Shown piece after piece: positions 11,191-21,657 of a DNA stretch of 64,000 nucleotides. A model generated the notes under the pieces. The model worked only from the letters and a program-made list of their open reading frames with translations, did no database searches and had not been told where the DNA came from. The stretch comes from Raffaelea ambrosiae. Taxonomy: Eukaryota > Ascomycota > Sordariomycetes > Ophiostomatales > Ophiostomataceae. The DNA lies in the NCBI GenBank assembly GCA_002778195.1, contig PCDI01000004.1, positions 3,853,042 through 3,917,041 of the forward strand, in the 5' to 3' direction. The translations under genes and the position numbers were made by a program. Positions within the stretch are counted from its first letter, which is position 1, and each line of letters opens with the position of its first letter.

Positions 11191-11539
11191 TGTGCGAAGC
11201 AGCTGCTGGTGAAAGCAGACGATGGTGTGTGTTGTTGGAGAGTTTGTCGTTGCGGGCGTGGATAGCGCGAGACGCGCTTTGTGGACTTGCTTCAGGGGTC
11301 GGGCAGTATTGATTGGCAAACCTCGGTCTGGATGGATTTTCTGCCTCAGGCAGTAAGTTATTGCAGCACGTGAATGGACTCGCTTACGGCACTGGGGCCA
11401 GCCTTCCCGCGGGTATTAGTTAAAATGCGGATTACCTCGAAGCGTTTAGGAGACTTTATCGGGAGGTGCTGGGTATTCTTCCGGACGGCGGATATTGTTG
11501 TTTCCTTATGCTCGGGTATTGGTTCAATCAGATATTGAC
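11191..11539. other. pex16 upstream region
   Basis: Divergent spacer between pex16 and the LPMO relic. No gene seen. Confidence 0.4.
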
Positions 11540-12545
11540 ATGATAGCACTGGTCTCTCTTCTGTTTCCACATTTTTTATTCTTGGAGGTGCGTTCTTTGG
11601 CAAATAAGCTCTTGCCCACCCGGGATGGCTGCGACCCCCGTAGGCACTGCCAAAACAACAACAACAACAACAAAAAAAAAAAAAAAAACACCACCCGGAG
11701 CAGTCTGGCTGATTAGCTTCTCCAGGCACATTCCAAGGCATCAGGACACTTACATACAACGGCCCCAGCCCACATGGTTATGCCAACTCCCCAGTCAAGA
11801 ACCTTGCATCAATCGACCCGAGGTGCAATGTTCCAGGGGACAAGCTAGTTGAGAGCACCGTCCAAGTACGGTTTGGTGACAACTTGACGCCCCAACGATG
11901 AGACACGGGCGAGAATTCATTGTCTTGCGACAAGAGGAGGTAACTGACAGTAGTTGACCGAAAGGCACCATGACAGACGAACAGAGTCAGACGGTTGCTC
12001 CATAGTGCCACTGTAGTTTGAAACTTCCAAAATAATGCATGACCGCAACAGGGTCTGTCCAAGCGAAAATGTCATCGAAATCTAATATGCCCGTTACTGC
12101 AGGTCCGGCTCTCGTCTACCTCACTCCCGACCCACCCACAGACAACTCGTTCGTCAAATTATGGGAAGAAGGGACACATGAGTTAAGTGGCAAACCCTTT
12201 GGCCCAGGCAAGTGGGCCACCGCCGCAGACATTGCTGCCAACCACGGGTACTTGAACGTGCACATTCCCGACGGCCTCAAGGCTGGCCAGTGAGTTTGAC
12301 GAACCCCCCCTATCTTCTGTCCTGATAAAACAGGTTTCAATTTCCCCAGCTACCTGGTTCGTGTCGAGATGATCGGGCTTCACGAGGCCGAGATGTATTT
12401 TGACAAGAATTCAATGCATGGGGCGCAGTTCTACCCAAACTGTGTCCATATTGAAGTACCCGGTGACGGCGACGTGGGTCTCCCGAACGTCGTTTCCTTT
12501 CCGGGTACCTATGGCTGCTCCGACCCGGGCGGGCATTGTCTATGA
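11540..12545 (+). pseudogene. AA9 lytic polysaccharide monooxygenase, degraded
   Basis: Fragments of an AA9 (former GH61) copper monooxygenase lie in order. A possible signal exon (11540-11587) encodes MIALVSLLFPHFLFLE. A segment from 11726 has TLTYNGPSPHGYANSPVKNL and DPRCNV, then hits a stop. A frame-shifted NDETRAR stretch follows, then, after a likely intron ending ...CTGCAG before 12105, GPALVYLTPDPPTDNSFVK, GYLNVHIPDGLKAG and, across intron 12290-12349, LVRVEMIGLHEAEMYF, GAQFYPNCV and VSFPGTYG, stop 12543-12545. The core around the second copper His (normally S-H-x-G-P) reads ATRGGP, so the His is lost and part of the strand before it is deleted. The family call is firm; the 5' exon is a guess. 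Confidence 0.65.
11651..11689. repeat. (AAC)n / poly-A low-complexity tract
   Basis: Run of AAC triplets followed by about 17 A, lying in the presumed first intron of the LPMO relic. Confidence 0.85.
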
Positions 12546-13277
12546 TGCAAGACAAGAAACGCTGGTGGAAGGAGAGAAAGGGAGACAAAGAGAAGGTAGC
12601 AAAAAGGCAGCAAGTCCTGACGAGACACACAGATTTATTGCTCCACTCGGACGAGTCCCTTGCCCGCTACGCCTTGTACGACCACATATTACAGGATCCC
12701 CGGACCAACCGGTTGTCTGGAGCCTGGCCGACGCGTAGGATCTATTTCAGGCCCATCCACACCCGCCCGCTGGTCGAGCTGGATCAGAGAGTTCGTGGCC
12801 AGTTTTACCACGTGCGAGGGCGCCAAAGCCGACGTGACTAGCACATCCCTGCATTTCGCTGAATGGTCTATCGTAGTACGTGCCAGACAACCTAACTACC
12901 GCGTAGAGATGAAGTAGGCAATTTGTTTAATAGCGTGAGATCAAGTAATTAAGAGATTTTTTTAGTGAGCACAAGGTCACTGCCACGTGACTTTCAATGG
13001 TTACTGCCCGCCCCCGCCCAAACCTGCGTCATCTTTGACGCAGGCACTGTGGCAAGGCCGACCCGCTAGGCTGCCGGCGTTTCCCCTCGTTGCCACAGAA
13101 GAAAGGCATCGACTTGACGACGTCACAATTTTCACGGCTGCGGCTGACACTCTAGGATATCCAAAGGAACCAAGAGAACGCTGATAGTTCTCTCACGATC
13201 TCGCAACGACTACAGCTGTACTCTTCCTACTCACCTATCAACCAGGCCTTATCTCAGCCTTCAGTACTCCTGTGAAC
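12546..13277. other. Intergenic, did2 upstream
   Basis: Short frames at 12660-12917 look faintly protein-like but have no recognisable motif. The rest is the did2 promoter side. Confidence 0.4.
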
Positions 13278-14111
13278 ATGTCTCAACGGCAGCTTGCTCG
13301 CGATATGCAGACTGAGTTCCAGGCTCGCGTGCGTAAAACCCCAGTTCTTTTCGCTATCGGGTACATCATACGATGCTCCGGGATGATTTGAGAGAGATAT
13401 ACTAACGCCCATTCCTGTTTATAGTTCAATGCGAAACAAGCCAGACGCGAGGCCATGAAAGCACAAAAGCAGGACGGCGAGCTCCGCAAACAGATTCAGA
13501 ACGTAAGCGCTTCATTCTTTTGCTATTTATCTGGCGCCCTCCTTTCTCTGCGACTACTTCTTAGCCCAGTAGCGATATTTCAGACTGACTTGTTTCCCCC
13601 TATTTCGTAGCTCCTTAAGAAAGGCGAGACGCAACAGGCCGCCCAAAAGGCACGGATGCTCCTGGCCAAGCAAGCGATTGCCACCCAAATGGATCAGGCT
13701 GCCGACATGGCCGAGCTTTCCGTCGCTCAGATCCAGGCGAACAACGCGATGAACCGCATGACCGCCATGATGGCTCAGTCCTCCCGTACCATGAATCGCG
13801 CCCAGCGTCAAGTCAACCCCGAAAAGACTCTCGTCACGCTAGAGCAGTACCGCACGCAGAACGAGGAGTACGCCATGTCCAACAGCATCTACACCGATGC
13901 AATGACCCAGAGCACATCGGTACAGGTCTCTGACGATGCTGTGCACGAGCTACTGGGAAAACTAGCCGACGACGCTGGCGTCGAGCTGTCGCAGGAGCTC
14001 AACGCCGCTCAGGTCAGCAAGACGGATCCTGTCCGCGAGACGGCTGCGACGGAGCCTACTGCCGAGGAAGAGGATGCTCTCCAGCAGCGGCTACGTGCGC
14101 TCCGGGCATAA
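13278..14111 (+). CDS. did2: ESCRT-III associated Did2/Vps46 (CHMP1)
   Basis: Join 13278-13328, 13425-13502, 13611-14111 (209 aa); the first intron shows an ACTAAC branch site. CHMP1/Did2 binds Vps4 and helps recycle ESCRT-III at endosomes. Seen: a short charged N-terminal helix region (FNAKQARREAMKAQKQ), a long helical part containing NAMNRMTAMMAQSSRTMNRA, an acidic C-terminal half, and a terminal helix DALQQRLRALRA, which matches the MIM1-type Vps4-binding motif at the end of CHMP1. Length fits the family (about 200). Vps2/CHMP2 is the main alternative, but the ending favours CHMP1. It converges on ski2. Confidence 0.85.
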
Positions 14112-14589
14112 ACTATAAAGGCCAGAGATTTCTGCATATGCAAGCATGGAATAACCCGGTGAAAGCACGCAACCCCGGGTTGTCTACCTTGTAGGGCTGG
14201 CATTTGTTTCTCGCCACTTCTTTCTGATGCTTGCCTGCCCCACCCCCCAACTGCGGTCCATATCATGGTCTGCACATTCTTATCGACTTCCCTTGTTGAA
14301 GACGGCGTTTCGACGGTCATTTTGGTATCATTTGGCGAAATTTTCGGTTTTTTTTTTGTTGACGAGACATGCCAATTTCCTCAAAAACCCGCATGGCTGC
14401 TCTTGGCTCTGAAATTTTCTCTGCTGGCTTCTTTTTTTTTTTTTCACTTTCGATTGTGTGTGTGCGTGCATCTGTACGTACCTGGTCTGTTTTCTCCCCT
14501 TTTCATTTCCCAATATTATCGTTCGTGTTTTATTTTATCACCAATCACGATATTTCTTGCGCCTTCTGCAATAACCTGGCGCGGGCCTA
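14112..14589. other. Convergent did2/ski2 spacer
   Basis: T-rich spacer (T runs near 14345 and 14433), no gene. Probably 3' UTRs. Confidence 0.5.
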
Positions 14590-17500
14590 CTACAAGTACA
14601 GACTGGGTACAGTTGTGATGTTCCTCATGATCGCTTCTTTGACGCCGTTCATTTTGGTCTCCAACGTGGTGTCCCCGATTATGCGGCCAATGTTCCTCAC
14701 CTCACGACAGGTCTCCTCCAGCCGCGTGATTGTGCGCACAATTGTTCCCTCCTGCTCCGTTGTCATGCCAGCAATCGTCTTAAAGGGGCTACCGCTGGCC
14801 CACTCGTAGACAACCTCGACAAGGCCAAAGTGTAGCTTGGATGACGGCCCCGAGTCGTCACCCGCAGCAATGACATGGAACTGTTCCTGCGTCCGAATGA
14901 TATCTTTCCAGATGCGGTAGATTTCTATCAAACCTCGGGTGAGATTGTTCGAAATATATGGCGCTGCCTCAAGTTCTGTGTCGTCCTTACCTTGGTACAC
15001 AAAAATAGACAATAATGCTGCAATCTCGGCCGGCTCATAGTTGGCCAGAAGATTGTTGAGAATGGCCTCTGTCAGCACCAGCTCGTCAGCAGTGCGAACC
15101 TCACAGGCCACACGGCCCTTCAGCATGACAACCGAACTGGCGTTGACGAAGCCCAGATGCTTCAGCACTGCGATGCGATTTTGATACTCGGGAAGCAGTG
15201 CCAGATTGGAGTCATCCATGGCACGTCGCATATCGGCAAGCTTGTCTTGAACAACCCATTCTTTATGGCGCAAATAGTACTGGAAACAGTCAGCGATTAT
15301 TGGAAGTTGGATAAAGCGAGAACAGAGACCGGCTCAGGACTGAATCTGAGCTCCACAGCGTAAACACTTACGTGCTTCAAAAAGTCTGGACAAGCCAAAG
15401 CTGGTGAATCGAGGACGGCTGCAGATTTCGTCCGTCGATCATCAATATACCAAACAATATCAACGTCACGTATCTTGTCCAGAGTGACCTCACCCCAAGC
15501 TACGCTGCTCCACGACGACTCCAGTGCTCCAGCAAGCTGGCTGGAGAGAGCTGGGAGCACATCTTGTGTTAATCGCTCAATGGACACCACCCGATCAGTC
15601 AGAAGTTCGATGTTGCCTATCGGCACGGCTACCCGGCGAACACGAATCTTTGACCGATCTTCCAGACAAGGTGGTAGCATGAAGCGCCGAAGGGCGGGTA
15701 CAAACGCGAGCTTATCGCTTGCATCAGGGTTGCCATGAGATGGTTGAAATTCAACTACTTGCAGCTCCAGCACACCGCCGTCGTTTGGAGAGATCTTGGG
15801 TAGATCTTCACCAATAACACCCACCGCACGAAGGCCGTGCTCATTGACGAAGACGACAACGCGACCACGACAGAAGAAGGTTGCACCGATGTGCAGTCTC
15901 GCCAGCTTCTGGTACATTTGGGAAGTGTCTTGTCTGTACATTTCAGCTTGTAGGTGGCAGGCAGCCATTGTTTCCTCGCAGAAGTCGCAGTGCTCCCGGC
16001 TGTAAACAAGAACCGCAAGTTCATCATCAAGTCTCTGCACCTGCTCTTCCAGCTCCGGCCGCTTGCGCTGGGTCGCATGCTCAGAGAAGGAGCGTTTCAT
16101 CATATCCTCGACCTTGAGCGTTTCAACACGGTGCAGACTGAGAATCATGTTATATGTGAGGCGGAACTGCGATGTCAGCCGCGTGGGCTGTCCCAGAATC
16201 AGGCTCTTGAGCGTTTCCGCAGGTGGGACGTCGTGGTTCTCGCTGGTAGGGACAATGATAGCAGTGCCAACGCTATCCAGACCTCGCCGCCCCGCTCGTC
16301 CAGCCATTTGCGTATACTCGCCTGGCGACAGCACCCGGCGCTTGGTGCCGTCGAACTTGCGGTAGTCCGAGAAGACGACTGTCCTTGTTGGCAGGTTGAG
16401 GCCGACCGCGAACGTCTCAGTAGCGAAGAGAACCTTCACGAGTGACTGGGCAAATAGTAGCTCGACAATCTCCTTGACAATGGGCAAGAGGCCACCGTGG
16501 TGTACTGCGATACCCCGCGTGGCAAGGTCGCGTAGGCGGATGATCTGCGGCAGGCCTTGATCTTCCTTCGTAAGGCGGGATATGGACTTGGAGTAAATGG
16601 AGTGGATGCGTGTCTTCTCTCCCGAGTCACAGAAATCGAGGTTGCTGAGAGACATGGCGAACTCTTCGCAGCGCACACGAGAGAAGACGAATATGCACGC
16701 CGGCAGTAGTGATGACTTGCGAAGATAGCGCACCACGTCTGACCAAATGGTCTTCTCTTGTGCCAACGACGCTAAACCGCTCGCCCGTCCCGCGCGGCCC
16801 ATGTGGCCCGGGTTGTGCGTCGCTCGGGGCGGGCCACCTCCACCTCGTCCACCGCGACCTCCGCCACCCCCTCGGCCACGCTGGCCACCGCGTTGTGGGT
16901 TGCCTCCGCGGACAGGAAGGCCACGGCCAGCGCCGCCGCGACCGGTCCCTCGACTGTTGGCGCTGCTGTTGTCCGGCTTCTTCTGGGGTTCTCCAGAAGC
17001 AAGAGTTTTTGCTTCTCTGTATCCCGTCTCCAGCCACTTGCGGTCGGCACGGACAATTTTCTGTGTAGATCTGCCACTCCACAGATAGTGCTCCAGCGGC
17101 ACGGGACGTTTCGGGGTCGAAATGACGTACACATCTCGTTTCTTGGTCCGACCAACCCACGAGGCAAATTCGTAAGTGTTAGGCACCGTTGCCGACAACA
17201 AGATCATCGACACATGCTCCGGAAGCATAATGATTACCTCCTCCCACACAACACCGCGGTCCGTGTCACTGACATAGTGGACCTCATCGAAGATGACAAA
17301 CTCAACCTCCCGAAGAAGGTCAGATTGACTGTACAGCTTGCTGCGCAGAATCTCTGTTGTCATAATCAGGCACTTCGCCTCTTGATTGATCTGGACATCC
17401 CCTGTCAGGATACCTACATCATCAAACGTGTTCTTGAAGTCCCGAAATTTCTGATTGCTCAGAGCCTTGATGGGCGACGTGTAAATGGCTTTTGTCTGGT

Positions 17501-18621
17501 GCTTCTGTGCTAGGGCAATGGCATATTCAGCGACCACGGTCTTACCAGCTGATGTGTGCGCCGCCACAAATACGGAGTCGCCGCATTCCAGGTGATATAT
17601 GGCTTCCTTCTGGAACGCATCCAGCTCGAAGGGCCATTTCCGTGCCATCTCCCCGGGAATCAAGTTGCGTAGATTTGATGATTCGGCGTTGAGATCCACC
17701 ATATGAGCCCACTCTCTGCCTGATTTTCTCGTCTTGTCAGACGCCAGCGAATGATGAGGCCGCAGAGAAGGAAACTCGACCGGAAGGAGCTGGTCGAGGT
17801 CACCATCAAAGTGATGCGAATCGCCATCGATATCCTCTGCCTCCATCTTTGACGCTTCTTCTTCAAGAATGGTTCCGTAAGACGAATCATGGCGCAGTAT
17901 TGTTCCATCTGAAGAGACCCTGAGATCTTTTTGGACCGTCTCTGATGCGGTAGGTCCCGTGGCTTCAGCCTTGAAAGCTGCCCTCGTGTTTTGCATTTGT
18001 TGAGGAAACCGGATGCCACGATCCAACCCCGGAGCAGTATCTAACAGTCCGCCAGATCCTGCCTGAAAGACCTTTTGAAGACGGGCTGAATTTTGCTTGG
18101 TTCTGTCCTTCGCCAAGATGGTTTGCTGGAGCCATTGCTCTTCAGCATTTGCTTCTGCTTCCTCGGCATCGTCGCATGTGGCGCCCAGAGTGGCAGCTAC
18201 AAGACTGGCGCCATTAGAAAGACAGTCAGTGTCCGTGTCTTTGGTGGCAGCTACTTCTTCGTAGCCGACAATTTGAAAGTCACGGCCCCCCCGAAAGAAG
18301 CGGGTTTGAGTGCCGATGTCAGGAGGGCCGATCTGGAGCAACAAAGACTTGTCTATGCCAAGCTCCCAGCGTCTGGGTACAAGAAGAGTTAGCACCAAAG
18401 GCAAGACAAATGTGTAAAAACGAAATCCGCAGAACATACTGTTGTGCTTTGGTAACAATATGAGGCGGCAGCTCCCGCGGAGGCCTTAGAAAGACGGACT
18501 CGAGGTTTGTCTTTAGAGCCGATGTAACCAGTGTGTGCCTTCTCTTGGGTCGCCTCGTTGACAGAAGACTATCGATAACCCCAAAATATTCATCCTCCAC
18601 ACAGGCGCGAATTGTGTCCAT
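14590..18621 (-). CDS. ski2: Ski2 DExH RNA helicase of the SKI complex
   Basis: Minus strand, exons 18621-18440, 18372-15372, 15279-14590 (1290 aa, frame closes). Ski2 unwinds and threads RNA into the cytoplasmic exosome for 3'-5' mRNA decay. Motifs: FVAAHTSAGKTVVAEYAIA (motif I), YTSPIKALSNQKFRDF (Ia), FDEVHYVSD (DEVH), LLSATVPN (III), then an RGG-rich insert (GRGGGGGRGGRGGGG) in the arch region, QMAGRAGRRGLD (VI), and the C-terminal DSHCT helical domain. Intron 18373-18439 has a GCTAAC branch site. The start is uncertain: codons before 18621 stay open with conserved-looking sequence (YSKYTELRKDFNI) back to about 18760 but contain no ATG in frame. Confidence 0.93.
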
Positions 18622-18792
18622 AATGTTGAAGTCCTTCCGCAGTTCTGTGTACTTCGAATATGGTGCAGGTACGGGGTAGGTTTTGTGTGCTTTGTCCAAC
18701 TTAGGGTGGGGCGAAATACAGCTTGCTCGCACAACGTCATAATTGCTAACCGATAATTACATATTTAAATATCGATATGAGCTAATACCTGG

Positions 18793-19831
18793 TCAGCTCC
18801 GTGGCTGAGCAATTGCTTCTGCTTCTGCTACCAGTGCATCCAAGTCATCAAAATCGACCGAAAGACTGTTTTCGGTAGGCAGTTGTCCTGAGCTACTCCG
18901 TATTGGTGCGTGCACCTCCATAGCTTCTGCCATGAGGGCATCCAGCTCGTCCTCGTCTGGTATTTCATCGGCAGCCTGCGGCGTTATTCTTTCCCCCGCC
19001 TGTGGTTCTGCTGTATATGCGTGATCTTCTTCTCCCCAAAATAAAATATCTTCTTCTGTTGGCTCATCCACAATTAGGCCGTTTTCTGTACCGGGTTGTG
19101 GTCGATGCTTTGTTGGGGATGAATTTCTCTGTGGTTGTGTGCGCGAAGCCTGTGTCGGCGGAGCCTGTGTCTGCAGCTCGTGGAGTGGTGCTTGATATTC
19201 CAATTGGCCTTCGTGCATGCCCGCATCCACATCTTCGGCACCTTTCGGTCGTGACTCGTTGATCCATTCCATGCGCATCTTGTGCATATTGGACTTGTGG
19301 CCCTCTCTCTCTACCATAGCTAGAGCATCCCCGAATCTTGCTTTTGGAAAGAGGTCGTCAAGCCACAGCTGGTACATGGACAGCAACCGGGCTGCATCGG
19401 AGAACTAGAAGCATGGCTGTCAGTTGTATCGTAGGTGTGCGCCTTAACTTTACTTGAGATCTTACCTCGTGGCCCTTGCCCTTTAGTTTTAGAACTCGTG
19501 ATCTTTTCCGTAGAGCGGGAATCCCTTTAGTCGATAGAAGCCTGGCCAAAAAAAAAAGTTGTTAATGAGGGTGTCCTTGACCATGGCGCAGGCTGGTAAC
19601 CGAAAAACAAAACAACAAAAAAAAATACCTCGATTCGTCCAGTTTTACGCGGGGTTCCCGCACGCGCTTCTTCACGGAGACCTCTTCGTCGATGCCCAGC
19701 CCACTTGTCTCTCCAGCTGCGGTATTCTTTGACTGGCTTGGCCTCGCACCAGAAGCGGGTGGTTCCTCGTCCGAGAAAAGCGCCCCAAACTCGAAGACGT
19801 CACTCGGAACGTAGTCGCCCAGGTCGGCCAT
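18793..19831 (-). CDS. csm3: Csm3/Swi3 (Tipin) replication fork protection protein
   Basis: Minus strand, exons 19831-19629, 19541-19466, 19404-18793 (296 aa). Csm3/Swi3 pairs with Tof1/Swi1 to stabilise stalled forks and activate the S-phase checkpoint. The Swi3 domain spans the three exons: RVKLDESR, then LLSTKGIPALRKRSRVLKLK, GKGHE and FSDAARLLSMYQLWLDDLFP, then PKARFGDALAMVE. The C-terminal half is acidic and low in complexity. Translation starts at MADLGDYVP; no upstream in-frame ATG. The stop lies about 170 bases before the assigned ski2 start on the same strand, so their transcripts are close or overlapping. Confidence 0.9.
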
Positions 19832-20198
19832 TGCTGAGGTTGACGGCGGCGCGCTCACAAATGCGGTCGTATTGTATTTGAAGACTGAAAGCGCTGGGCT
19901 AGATCTAGAGTTGTACTTGTGGTACTGGCAATTGGAAGTTTGCCGACTCGATTGGGGATCTAAGTCAGACGCGTTGGACGCGTTGGTAGCCGACTAGGAC
20001 CACTTATGTCAGCAGTCGTAAAGTGACTAATTCAATGACATTTGATAGCTTGCTATTGGCCCACACATGCTAGTCCATCTGCTTCTTCATGCCTGAGGCA
20101 ACAACTTTTTGGCGGAAGCTCTTTCCTCGGAAAGATCTGGAGAAATCGAGGACTGTCGATTTTTGCCATCACCACCATTTGTTGTCTCTGGTCGCGCA
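19832..20198. promoter_or_regulatory. Divergent csm3 / complex I promoter region
   Basis: Head-to-head spacer of 367 bases that must carry the promoters of both genes. No specific element identified. Confidence 0.5.
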
Positions 20199-21081
20199 AT
20201 GGCGAATACAACAACATCACCAGTGTACATCCCTAGTCGGGTTGTTCAATCTGACTATCCTGTGAGTCTGTACGGAGCCGGTTGGACCTGGTCTACCCGG
20301 GTGTATACCTAGAATTCTACTAACATTTGGCTGCGAAAACAATCAGCTCATCGACAATGATCCGTAAGGCAACACCCTCACGAACAGACCCTCCCTTTTA
20401 CTTGCAGCCTACTCGACGAATCTGTGAAGATATTCTGGGCTTGTTATGAGATAGATTCAGTCTGTACTGCAACTGCAGACACGGCGACGCTGACCTACCT
20501 CTCTAGTCATTTCAAAAGAGTAATGCGATATGCACGGCCGTCCGATTATGCCCATGGTGTTGTCGCTGCAGCATCGGGTCCTGGTCTACTCCTGGCCATG
20601 GAAAAGTTTGCTCCTTCATATGTCGGCAAGGGCGGCTTTGCACAGGCCATGCGGCTAGGCGGCTTTCTCGGCTTGGCTGGCGGCTTTCTGTACTTTTACC
20701 AACGGTCGTGTTGTACGTTCGGATCACCCACGCCTTACCTTTCTTTGCCCTGATCTTCTTGGGTCCTCTCTATCCCCTTTACTGACACTGCTTGCAATGC
20801 CTACAGTACGATTCTACGGCATGTCGGAAAACGCCCGTGAGGTCGAGCTGGACATGAAGGAAATGGTGGCCAAGGTCAAAGCGGGCGAGCCGCTGTATGG
20901 GGAGAGCCGGCTGACTCCCAGCATGCAGGGTGTTGCAGCACGGCAGTCTCGGTATTCAGCCCTGTTCATGCAGGTGGTGCCGTGGTTCAATTTTGTCAAC
21001 CACAACCAGCACGGAGTCGACACAGCCAAGTACTACCAACAAGCCGAACGGGAGCTGGAGGCCGAGAGGACGAAGCAGTAA
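20199..21081 (+). CDS. nuo20.9: NADH:ubiquinone oxidoreductase 20.9 kDa subunit
   Basis: Join 20199-20261, 20347-20363, 20507-20712, 20807-21081 (186 aa, about 21 kDa). Accessory inner-membrane subunit of fungal complex I. The 17-base second exon encodes LIDND; the joins restore DYPLIDNDPH, then RVMRYARPSDYAHG, a hydrophobic stretch (MRLGGFLGLAGGFLYFYQR), LRFYGMSENAREVELD and the ending VVPWFNFVNHNQHGVDTAKY, which matches the Neurospora-type 20.9 kDa subunit. All three introns are GT-AG, and the microexon is required to keep frame. Divergent from csm3. Confidence 0.85.
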
Positions 21082-21657
21082 AAACACGAATCACGTTAGA
21101 GAAGACTGGGTAGAACCCGAATATATGTAGAACATTTTGTTCAATTCATTGCAAATATTATATGGCAACAGAGAGATACTTGGAAAACACACTTTCCTCT
21201 CCGGGAACAGACAGACCACTGAGCCCTGGTTTGCCTGCATTGTCGTCTATAATTTTTTTCTTATTCGACAGACCGCATCGGCACGCCTCTGCTGTTCATT
21301 TTATGCTTCGCAAAGGAAACACGTTTCTCAATGTGTTGAATGTACTAGCCTCACTGTCTGTAGGTCTCACCTGGGTGCCAGATTACTGAGTGGAAGTTTG
21401 CAATGCAGGCGGGGGTGCGGCGCAATTAAATAACAAAGTTAGATAATTAGTTAACTAGTGGCTAACGATCCCGCCCTTCTCCCGACAGCGGCTGCCCAAT
21501 CTTGGCATATAACTACCACGACCAGTGACTTCGACAAGCGATTTGTTCACATCCCCATTAATAGTATCTGCGATTACAAGCTGACCAGAACGCTCTTCTC
21601 GACAGGCCATAGCGAGGAAACTGATTCTCCTGGGGATCTACTCGATACGCATCAAGG
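21082..21657. other. Intergenic
   Basis: Spacer between the complex I gene and the F-box gene. No gene or repeat seen. Confidence 0.5.

Noticed and set aside
12660..12917. Possible small gene after the LPMO relic
   Set aside because: Three overlapping frames with similar weak protein character, no start context, no motif.
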